Source: Breoghania sp037026715 (GTDB lineage Bacteria > Pseudomonadota > Alphaproteobacteria > Rhizobiales > Stappiaceae). From it: a stretch of 64,000 nt of DNA. The stretch lies in NCBI RefSeq assembly GCF_037026715.1, contig NZ_JBANCG010000006.1, positions 310,001-374,000 of the forward strand, written 5' to 3'. Position 1 is the stretch's first letter, and the number at the start of each line of letters is the position of its first letter. The notes under the pieces were generated by a model, which had not been told where the DNA came from, searched no databases, and saw only the letters and a list, made by a program, of their open reading frames with translations. Of this stretch, positions 1-6,786 are shown piece by piece. The translations under genes were made by a program, and so were the position numbers.

Positions 1-137
1 TCAAGAAGTCGAAACCATCTCGTCCGCCCGCTATAGACCGGACGCAGGAAATGCTCAACACGCAACGGCATCTCGGCGAAGGCACCGTTAACAAGGGACG
101 TTTCGAAGCCGGAACGAGCGCCATGCGCTTCGCCGGC

Positions 138-1922
138 TCAGCGCCCGCGGTCCTGTGCCTCTCGAACCGCGGCGAGAAGGCTTGCCTGCAGCGCGGGCGA
201 GGGCAGCGCGGAGCGCAAGATCGCTTCCGGATCGTCTGCAAACGAGGGGAATTCAGTCTCAAGCTCGGTAAGCACGGTGCGGGAGGCGGTCGTGTCCCCG
301 GCCTTGTGCGCGACGAGAAGACGCGCCAGCAGGGCCGACAGCGCGGTCGAGCCGTCAAGGCTTTCCGCTTCCGTCTGCGCAAGCACCATCCGGCCGGTGC
401 CCAGCGCGCCGAACACGGTCATGACCGTGTACCACTCTGGGTGATCGGGGCTGAGCCGGCCGGCATGCACCAGAAGCGTCAGCCCCTTCTCGCTGTCGCC
501 ACTCATCACCAGCGCTCCGCCATGGGTGGCGATGATGTCGGGGTCGTTGGGGTTGAGCTCCAGCGCCCGGCGGCCGGCTTCCAGCGCCTCCGCGTGGCGG
601 CCCAGAAGAAGAAGCACGGCTTCCAGCGCCTGATGGGCACGCCCGCTTTGCGGCGACAGGGCCACCGCCCGGCGGGCAAGCTCCAGCGCCTTGTCGAGAT
701 CGGCGCTTCTGCGGCCCGGATCGCGGCCCGAGCGGGCGTCGTCGACATAGGCGAGCGGCAGCAGGGCGTGAACGGCCGCCGGTGCTTGGGTCCTGGCCGC
801 CAGGCTTGCGAGACAGGCGCGGCTGCGGGCGTTCATGTCGGGCGTGAAACGCCGCTGCGCGGTGAAAGTGCGCAGAACGCAGGCAAACCCGCTCGGCTCC
901 TTGCCCGGTGCCGCTCCTGCCTCGTTCGTCCCGCCCGCATTTGCGGCCGCGTGGTTGAAGATCACGCCGTAGGGCTGGGCGATGGCGGTCGCGGCGTTGC
1001 GGGCCACCCGCTCCTCAAGCAGATCCGCCGGCTCGCCATCGCTTGCCACATCGAAGAGGGATGACCAGACGACCTCGCCGCTTGCCTGGTAGAGCAGTCT
1101 GAAATTGAGGAAAAGCCGGCCCTGATCGACCGCGATGTGGCCTTCCAGCCGGTAGTCGGCCGCTTCCGGGCGCTCGCTCACCCCGATCTCGTCGAAGCGG
1201 GCCAGCGCACGGGCGAGCTTGTCGTGCAGCGCGAGGCTCGAAAAGCCGGCGGGCAGGGCGGTGGCGGGGTCCTCGGTGATCGCGGCGACATGGACGGCCG
1301 GCAGGGGCCCCTTGTATCCGGCCGGCTTCGCCATGCCCGGTTCGGCAATCCTTGCGACCGCCATCTCGGCGGAGGGGGGGCCGGAACGGTCGACGGGCGC
1401 GGGCTGGTAGACGAGCGGGACGGCGAGTGCGATCACGACGACCGCCGCCACGGCTCCTGCCATCCGCAAATTCCGGATTCGGGGACGCGTCGGCTCCGCT
1501 TCGACCGCCTCTCCACTGGGCGCTTCCCCGCTGGCCGCCGCGCCGGCCTGACGGCTGAAGCGCGGAACGTAGCCGCCTTTGGGGATGTCGATACGGAGGG
1601 GGGCATTGGCGCCTTCGCTCCCATAATAATCGGAGAGCAGGCGCCTGAGACGGGCGGCCTCCACGCGCACGATCGGATCGGCCGAAGGATCGAAGGACGA
1701 GGGGCGGCCAAGCGCCTCGGTGGCGATGGTATAGCCCTTGATCCGGTCCGGTTCGCCGTCGAGACGCCGTTCGACCACGTAGCTAAGGAACGCGCGCAAT
1801 TGCGGCGAGGCGACGAATGCCGGGCTTGCCAGGATCAGCGTGAGGTGGTGGCGGATGGCCTGCGCGCCGCAACCGTCCGTGGCGTCGCCCCCGCCCTTGC
1901 TCCCGGCGCTCGTGGCGCTCAC
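138..1922 (-). CDS. Membrane-anchored TPR protein with N-terminal regulator-like domain
   Basis: This 594-residue protein has three parts. Residues about 22-125 form a conserved cytoplasmic domain (motifs RAFLSYVV, IKGYTIATEALGR, RVEAARLRRLL, IPKGGYVPRF). From memory, this domain is found in alphaproteobacterial proteins annotated as adenylate-cyclase-like or TPR regulators, and it may be a winged-helix DNA-binding fold. One transmembrane helix lies at about 154-172. A periplasmic half with TPR-like helices follows, clearest at about 412-500 (ALEAGRRALELNPND). No cyclase catalytic domain is visible, so any signalling role is inference. I start at the GTG at 1920-1922 because GGGAGGAG lies just upstream of it. 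The frame stays open 66 codons further but without such a site. The gene stands alone, and its target is unknown. Confidence 0.75.
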   Translation of the reverse strand: MSATSAGSKGGGDATDGCGAQAIRHHLTLILASPAFVASPQLRAFLSYVVERRLDGEPDRIKGYTIATEALGRPSSFDPSADPIVRVEAARLRRLLSDYYGSEGANAPLRIDIPKGGYVPRFSRQAGAAASGEAPSGEAVEAEPTRPRIRNLRMAGAVAAVVVIALAVPLVYQPAPVDRSGPPSAEMAVARIAEPGMAKPAGYKGPLPAVHVAAITEDPATALPAGFSSLALHDKLARALARFDEIGVSERPEAADYRLEGHIAVDQGRLFLNFRLLYQASGEVVWSSLFDVASDGEPADLLEERVARNAATAIAQPYGVIFNHAAANAGGTNEAGAAPGKEPSGFACVLRTFTAQRRFTPDMNARSRACLASLAARTQAPAAVHALLPLAYVDDARSGRDPGRRSADLDKALELARRAVALSPQSGRAHQALEAVLLLLGRHAEALEAGRRALELNPNDPDIIATHGGALVMSGDSEKGLTLLVHAGRLSPDHPEWYTVMTVFGALGTGRMVLAQTEAESLDGSTALSALLARLLVAHKAGDTTASRTVLTELETEFPSFADDPEAILRSALPSPALQASLLAAVREAQDRGR

Positions 1923-2187
1923 GGTCTCCTCCCAAAGGTGCCTTGCATCGGCGACAGGTCGGCAGCGCGGCAAGCGCCGCCGCCTGTTGTTGTGCCCGCA
2001 AGGATACGGCAAATCGGCCCTTACGGAATATGCCGCTTTCGACCGATAGGCGGGAAGGCAGGGGAGGAATGCAAACGGACGCGAAAGAGCACTCGCAAGG
2101 GCGGCGTGCCGCCCCTCCAAATGCCGGATCGATCAGGTCTCGACTATATGGCCTTGACTGGCAGGCCCGGCTGTAAGATCTGGCCTG

Positions 2188-2394
2188 TCAGGCGGTCTCG
2201 GTACCGGTGATGTCGTAACCGGCTTCCTCGATCGCATCCGCGAAGGTCTTGGCCGGCAGTTCCGACGTCACCTCGACGCGGCCGCTTTCCAGGTCGATCG
2301 AGTACTGCGCTTTCGGGTCGGCGCCGGACACCGCATTGGCGACCGCCTTCTTGCAGTGATCGCAGGACATACCTTCGACGTTCAGGACAATCAT
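2188..2394 (-). CDS. copZ: CopZ-like heavy-metal-associated (HMA) protein
   Basis: This is a free-standing 68-residue HMA domain, the length usual for CopZ-type copper chaperones. The metal site is GMSCDHC, with Cys11 and Cys14. The sequence then follows the family pattern, with KAVANAV in the first helix and DAIEEAGYDI near the end. Proteins of this family bind Cu(I) in the cytoplasm and pass it to a CopA-type P-type ATPase or a copper sensor. No such ATPase lies in this window, so the partner must be elsewhere. The start is supported by GGAG six bases before the ATG. The gene is divergent from the EAL gene downstream on the plus strand. Specificity for copper rather than another soft metal is inferred from family resemblance. 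Confidence 0.9.
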   Translation of the reverse strand: MIVLNVEGMSCDHCKKAVANAVSGADPKAQYSIDLESGRVEVTSELPAKTFADAIEEAGYDITGTETA

Positions 2395-2700
2395 CGTCTT
2401 CTCCGCTTGGTTGCATTGGGAGCGCGTTCAGCGTTGATCCGGAGCATGGACCTTGCTGTAACTGGAAGGTCAACGGCCAAAATGTCGCGCCGGCCGACGG
2501 GATGGATGTGTGCCGAAATGGCACGGGCAGTTATTTTAGGGCCTGCCCGAGGGGTGATAATGGGGGAGATCGCAATTCTTAACGCGTATTTACGTTTTTC
2601 CGCTGCCGACGACAGGGGAGCATTGGGCTATGTTGCGGCTTTCGGGCAGAATTGCCGGAAATTGTGATTGATTCGACCTGCGACGGCGGCTGACGCGGAC
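2395..2700. other. Divergent intergenic region between copZ-like and TipF-like genes
   Basis: This region must hold the promoters of both divergent genes. It is less GC-rich than its surroundings around 2570-2610. A sequence TTAA-N7-TTACG at 2579-2594 is close to the alphaproteobacterial CtrA box TTAA-N7-TTAAC, with two mismatches in the second half-site. I see no ORF of coding character here. Confidence 0.5.
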
Positions 2701-4086
2701 ATGGCCTGGGTATCGGCGTTATTTATCGGGATTTGCATGGTGGTGATCGCCGGCTCGGCGAGCGCCGTCCTGTATTTCCTGTTCGGAACGAGCCTGAGCG
2801 ATGCGTCGATCGTGGGAACCGCCATCCTCGTGGCGCTGTATCTCGTCAATCTGCAGGTCATGCGCACGCGCGACAGGAACCGCACCCAGCGACAGGTCGA
2901 CATGGTCAGTCGCGGCGTCGTCCAGATCAATGAGGAAGTGCAGAACCTCGAGAACCGGCTTGCCGCTTTCGAGACCGGCTTTCCCGCTCGCGCCCGCGAC
3001 GAGATCGAGCCCGTCTTCGTCGAGGTGGAGGTGCTGGGCACGCTGGTCAAGCAGATCGCCGAGGCCGTGGCCGATCTGGAGACCCGGGTGACGGAAATGC
3101 CGGCGCTGATGAACGCGCGTGCCGGCGGCGGCTACGTCGCGCCTCCGCCGGCAGGGCTCGCCCCGCCGCCGCGGGCGATCTCTAACGGCTACGGCGGGCA
3201 GGGTCGCTCCGACCAGTACGGCCAGTCCGACCAGTACGGCCAGTCGTGGCAGGATCCGGGCAGCGCGCTTTGGAGCGCCGGCGGCGGCGTGGACGACCCG
3301 GCGCTGCGCGATGCGGTCGCACGGGCCATCGAGGCGAGCCGCATCGATCTCTACCTGCAGCCCGTCGTCACGCTGCCGCAGCGCCAGGTGCGCTTTTACG
3401 AGGCGCTGACGCGCCTGCGCACCGAGGACGGCGAGGTGCTGCTGCCGCTGCACACGGTGCCGATCGCGGAAACCCTCGGCATCATTCCCGCGGTGGACAA
3501 CGTGCTGCTGCTGCGCTCGGTACAGGTGCTGCGACGGCTTTCATCGCGCAACAAGGCGGTGGCGCTGTTCTGCAACATCTCGCCGCTGACGCTCGCCGAC
3601 GAGAAGTTCTTCCCCGGGTTCATGGATTACATGGACAAGAACCGCCAGCTCGCCGAACTGATCGTGCTGGAATTCACCCAGGCCGGCGTGGAGGCGATGG
3701 GGCCGCTGGAGTTCGAGACCCTTTCGGCGCTGCACGACATGGGCTTCCGCTTCTCCGTCGACCAGATCACCGACATGGGCGCGGATTTCCGGGGGCTCAG
3801 CCGTCGTGGTTTTTCGTTCGCAAAGATCGCAGCCGACCGGCTGATGGGCCGCGCGCCGGCCGTCGCCGGCGATATCCATCCGCACGACTTCGCCGATCTT
3901 CTGGTGCGCTACGGCATCGAGCTGGTCGCCGATCACATCGAGACGGAAGCGCAGGTGCTGGAGATCCTGGAATACGGAATCGGCTTCGGCCAGGGCTTCC
4001 TGTTCTCGCCTCCGCGGCCGGTCCGCGCCGACGTGCTGCAGGGCGGCCCGCTGGCAGGCAACGAGCGCCGCCGCGCGGTCGGCTAG
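2701..4086 (+). CDS. TipF-like membrane protein with degenerate EAL domain
   Basis: This 461-residue protein has two N-terminal membrane helices (about 2-24 and 30-50), a coiled coil (about 58-95), a Gly/Pro/Gln-rich linker with SDQYGQ repeated, and an EAL domain from about 205 to 445. That order is the one I know from TipF, the Caulobacter flagellum-positioning c-di-GMP receptor. The domain keeps the EAL triplet (FYEALTRLR), NISPL, LEFTQ, AKIAADRL and GFGQGF. The catalytic DDFG segment is replaced by VDQITD, so it probably binds c-di-GMP without hydrolysing it. That conclusion is inference. A TTG at 2668 would add 11 residues, but the ATG leads straight into the first membrane helix. The chemotaxis genes cheY-cheZ lie about 13 kb away. 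A distant CtrA-like site lies upstream. Confidence 0.75.
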   Translation: MAWVSALFIGICMVVIAGSASAVLYFLFGTSLSDASIVGTAILVALYLVNLQVMRTRDRNRTQRQVDMVSRGVVQINEEVQNLENRLAAFETGFPARARDEIEPVFVEVEVLGTLVKQIAEAVADLETRVTEMPALMNARAGGGYVAPPPAGLAPPPRAISNGYGGQGRSDQYGQSDQYGQSWQDPGSALWSAGGGVDDPALRDAVARAIEASRIDLYLQPVVTLPQRQVRFYEALTRLRTEDGEVLLPLHTVPIAETLGIIPAVDNVLLLRSVQVLRRLSSRNKAVALFCNISPLTLADEKFFPGFMDYMDKNRQLAELIVLEFTQAGVEAMGPLEFETLSALHDMGFRFSVDQITDMGADFRGLSRRGFSFAKIAADRLMGRAPAVAGDIHPHDFADLLVRYGIELVADHIETEAQVLEILEYGIGFGQGFLFSPPRPVRADVLQGGPLAGNERRRAVG

Positions 4087-4115
4087 GGCGTTCTGTCGTC
4101 AGGCGGAAGGCCGAG

Positions 4116-4412
4116 TGGCCGATCCTTCGAGACGGCGCTGTCGCGCCTCCTCAGAGGCTGGCCCGAAAGTGGTAGTTGGTTCTTCGCCTCGGGTTCTATG
4201 CGCCTTCATATCCCTCCATCGTCATCACCCGGCGAAGTCCGGGTGATCCAGCGCGTGCCCCAAATACTGCAAGCTGGCGATGGATTGCCCGAACTTCGCC
4301 GGGCAATGACGGCGGTGAGGCATGAGGGAGATGGTCGAAGGCGCACAACCCGATACTATTTTCGGGCCAGCCTCTGAGACGGCCTGACAGCGTCGTTTCG
4401 ACGGATCGACCA
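4116..4412. repeat. Inverted-repeat (MITE-like) element, copy 1
   Basis: The ends at 4116-4161 and 4367-4412 are inverted copies of each other, matching at about 38 of 46 positions, with GATCCTTCGAGACG at the outer left edge. The interior shares long stretches with the element at 8522-8804, for example AGTTGGTTCTTCGCC and CCATCGTCATCACCCGGCG. It begins 30 bases after the TipF-like gene and contains no plausible gene. No transposase is near. I class it as a non-autonomous interspersed repeat; its mobility is inferred. Confidence 0.75.
4220..4311. repeat. Palindromic repeat nested inside copy 1
   Basis: Two arms of 31 bases (4220-4250 and 4281-4311) are inverted copies of each other. Each is itself a hairpin: ATCACCCGG pairs with CCGGGTGAT in the first, and ATTGCCCG with CGGGCAAT in the second. 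The second family member at 8522-8804 shares only the first few bases of this block, so it looks like an insertion into, or a deletion from, the larger repeat. Confidence 0.65.
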
Positions 4413-4676
4413 CAATGCGAAAACGCGCACTCTGTTTCCGCCAGACTACGAAGCGATCCAGAGCGGCTTCCTGCCGATCACACAACGCCGCCTGGAGCGA
4501 CTGACGCTCCGGCGGGCCGTTCATTTTCCGATTTTTCGTATTACCGAGGAGCTGGCACGGACCGCGATCGCGGTATCGCTCGCAAGCGATGTATCCCACC
4601 CATCGCCCGTGGGGTGAACGGCTCGTGCGCGTGCCGACATGTCGGATCGGCCTGGACGGCTTTCCGGCGGGCCCTG
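4413..4676. other. Non-coding spacer between repeats
   Basis: Frames are open on both strands here, but none shows a ribosome binding site, a conserved motif or typical codon use. I read it as intergenic sequence between two repeat elements. Confidence 0.4.
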
Positions 4677-4820
4677 CGGCCCATCCTGCGAGACGCTCCG
4701 GTCCCCGCCTGGCTCCTCTTGATGAACCCGCCCCGTCCATGCCCCGCAGGGCGGTCGGAAGGGCGGCGGGCTCACCATGAGGAGCCGGAGCGGACGGCGT
4801 CTCGGAGGATGGGTCGCGCG
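4677..4820. repeat. Inverted-repeat element, diverged third member
   Basis: Arms at 4677-4732 and 4766-4820 are imperfect inverted copies carrying CATCCTGCGAGACG, the core seen at the edges of the other two elements (CGATCCTTCGAGACG). The pairing extends inward through CTCCTC and CCCGCC. The interior differs from the other copies. Repeats of this general type are common between alphaproteobacterial genes, as far as I know, but I cannot assign a family name. Confidence 0.6.
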
Positions 4821-4872
4821 TCGGGCTCGACGCCGCCAGCCATCCACGGCCCCTGAGGGGGCCGGACAACGC

Positions 4873-5031
4873 CTATTCGTCCTCGGTCGCACCCTGGACG
4901 GTGTAGAAGAAACCGCTTGCGAAGATGCCCACGGCAACCGCGACCAGCAGACCGAGCGCGGAGCTGACGAAAGACGCACCGACCGCGGCACCGATGCCGA
5001 GCCCGATGCCCATTGCAACGCCTTGACTCAT
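4873..5031 (-). CDS. Small glycine-rich membrane protein, 52 residues
   Basis: A short reading frame runs from the ATG at 5029-5031 to TAG at 4873-4875. It encodes 52 residues starting MSQGVAMGIGLGIGAAVGAS and ending VQGATEDE. GAAGG nine bases upstream is a plausible ribosome binding site. The first half has small residues at every fourth position (G8, G10, G12, G14, G18), a glycine-zipper pattern. A second hydrophobic stretch follows at about 27-43, so two membrane segments are likely. Nothing identifies a function. The gene sits alone between the inverted repeats and the M16 terminator. The hydrophobic core with an acidic tail, and silent-position GC like that of its neighbours, argue that it is real. 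Confidence 0.7.
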   Translation of the reverse strand: MSQGVAMGIGLGIGAAVGASFVSSALGLLVAVAVGIFASGFFYTVQGATEDE

Positions 5032-5403
5032 TTTTTTGAACCTTCAGTCAGAAAACAGACACCGGCGAGCTAGGCTTCAATCATGGCTGAAATGTGTTAA
5101 AAAAGCGGCAGAACTGTGGATTCAAACCAATGCATGGCAGGGTCGCAATGGCGTCATAACTCGCTGATTTTCTTGGATTATGCCAAAGGATTGTGATTTC
5201 GGACGAGCGGCGTCATGTCGCCTGCGCGGTTTTGGCGCGGCGATTTGTACGTAATTCCGCAGGGTGAGAAGTGGGGCGCTCATGCCGCCCTCGCGCGGCC
5301 GAAAAGGCGCTTGCGCAAGGTTGCGGAAAGCCGCATCGGCAAAGAAAAAGGGCGGGGCGGCTGCCTGCCGTCCCGCCCGATCTTTCCGGTCCTGCCGGTG
5401 GCC
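5032..5403. other. Intergenic region between small membrane protein and M16 gene
   Basis: This region holds the promoter of the small membrane protein, in a less GC-rich stretch at about 5040-5200, and the terminator of the M16 operon at 5341-5378. I see no convincing gene. Confidence 0.5.
5341..5378 (-). terminator. Rho-independent terminator of the M16 peptidase operon
   Basis: Read on the minus strand, GGGCGGG and CCCGCCC form the outer stem of a GC-rich hairpin, followed by TTTTTCTTT. It lies about 25 bases past the stop codon of the second M16 gene. Confidence 0.85.
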
Positions 5404-6786
5404 TCAGGAGGCTGCGCGGCCCACCGTGACGATCGTCGGCTTCTTGCCGGCCAGAAGTTCCCTGGCGACGCGTTTCACGTCGTCCAGCGTCACCGCCTCG
5501 ATCAGGTCGTTGCGCTTGTTGATGTAGTCGATGCCGAGGTTCTCCATCTGGATGCCGACGAGCTGGTCGGCGATCTTGCCGGAGGTATCGAAGCGCAGGG
5601 CATAGGAGCCGGTGAGATAGCTCTTGGCCTTCTTCAGCTCGTCCGCCGTTGGCCCGTCCTTGGCCATGCGTGCGATCTGCTCCTCCATGATCTTCAGCGT
5701 CTCGCCCGCGCTTTGCGCCTTCGTGCCGGTTCCCGCCATCAGGATGCCGGTATGGTCGTAAGGCGCGAGGTAGGACCACACCGAATAGGCGAGCCCGCGC
5801 TTTTCGCGCACTTCCTCGTAGAGCCTGGAGGAGAAGCTGCCGCCGCCAAGGATGTAGTTCATCACGTAGGCCGGAATGAAATCCGGGTCAGCCCTCTTCA
5901 GCCCCGGCAGGCCGAGACGGATGACGGCCTGCGGCACGTCCATGTCGACGTTCTCCACCACGCCGGTTTTCATCGTCACGTCGGGCACCTTGATGAGATC
6001 CGCCTTGGCGGGAAGCTTGCCGAAGGTCTTGTCGAGCAGGGGGGCGAGCGTCTTGGCGTCGATCGCGCCGACGACGGCGATCTTCAGGTTGTCGCGCGCC
6101 ATCAGGTGCTTGTGCAGCGCCACCAGATCCTCGCGGGTGATGGCGGCGAGGGTCTTTTCCGTGCCTTCCGTCCGGCGGCCATAGGGGTGGCCGGGAAAGG
6201 CTGCGGCGTACCAGTGGTCGATCGCCACCGAATCCGGATCGCGGCTGTCGTTTCGGATGCCGGCGACGAGCCGGGTGCGCATGCGGTCGATCGCGTCCTT
6301 GTCGAAACGCGGATCGGTGATCGCGAGCCGCAGCATGTCGAATGCGGCATCGCGGTTGGCGGTCAGCGTCTTCATGCTGCCGGAGAACGTGTCGCGCCCG
6401 GCACTGAAGCCGAGCTCGACGGACAGGTCCTCCAGCTTCGTCTGGTAGGCTTGCGAGGTCAGATCGCCCGCGCCCTCGTCGAGCAGCGTCGACATCAGGT
6501 TGGCGAGGCCTTCCTTTCCGGCCGGATCCTGCGTCGCCCCGCCCTGGAAGGCGAAGTCGACCGAGATCAGTGGAATGGTGTTGTTTTCAACGAGCCACGC
6601 CTCGATACCGCCCGGGCTGACGACGCGCTGGATCTCGGTCGCGCCTGCCGGCCGCGCAAGCAGGATCAGCGTCATGAGGACGGCGAGTGTTACCAGCGCG
6701 GCGAGCCCGCGGCGCGCGGCGGTGGTCTCGGCCCGCACCGCGGCCCTTGCCGTCGCGCGCGGTGTTCCAGAAGTATGATGGGTCAT
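5404..6786 (-). CDS. M16 family peptidase-like protein lacking the zinc motif
   Basis: This 460-residue exported protein has a signal sequence (hydrophobic about 28-46, cleavage near PAGA) and two M16 halves. The position of the HxxEH zinc motif in the first half reads NLMSTLLDEG, so neither histidine nor the metal site is present. The C-terminal half keeps the family's substrate-binding stretch VREKRGLAYSVWSYL. This is the pattern of the non-catalytic partner in two-subunit M16 enzymes such as mitochondrial processing peptidase. Its ATG overlaps the TGA of the upstream, zinc-bearing M16 gene as TGATG, so the two are translated together and probably form a periplasmic heterodimer. The substrate is unknown. 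It is followed by a clear terminator. Confidence 0.88.
   Translation of the reverse strand: MTHHTSGTPRATARAAVRAETTAARRGLAALVTLAVLMTLILLARPAGATEIQRVVSPGGIEAWLVENNTIPLISVDFAFQGGATQDPAGKEGLANLMSTLLDEGAGDLTSQAYQTKLEDLSVELGFSAGRDTFSGSMKTLTANRDAAFDMLRLAITDPRFDKDAIDRMRTRLVAGIRNDSRDPDSVAIDHWYAAAFPGHPYGRRTEGTEKTLAAITREDLVALHKHLMARDNLKIAVVGAIDAKTLAPLLDKTFGKLPAKADLIKVPDVTMKTGVVENVDMDVPQAVIRLGLPGLKRADPDFIPAYVMNYILGGGSFSSRLYEEVREKRGLAYSVWSYLAPYDHTGILMAGTGTKAQSAGETLKIMEEQIARMAKDGPTADELKKAKSYLTGSYALRFDTSGKIADQLVGIQMENLGIDYINKRNDLIEAVTLDDVKRVARELLAGKKPTIVTVGRAAS

Noticed and set aside
1..137. Possible end of another gene at the window edge
   Set aside because: Short open stretches exist in two plus-strand frames (ending about 36 and 106) but nothing identifies a coding sequence.
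2668..2700. TTG start for the TipF-like protein
   Set aside because: No clear ribosome binding site, and the ATG at 2701 leads directly into the first membrane helix. I cannot fully exclude it.
3209..3250. Tandem repeat GACCAGTACGGCCAGTCC in the TipF-like gene
   Set aside because: It is only a two-and-a-half-fold in-frame repeat within a linker. I mention it in the gene entry rather than as a separate repeat.
4225..4869. 214-residue open frame across the repeat region
   Set aside because: It crosses two inverted-repeat elements, has no start signal, and its residues reflect the repeats.
4521..5018. 165-residue open frame over the small glycine-rich gene
   Set aside because: The same strand in another frame gives the 52-residue membrane protein with a better start and composition.
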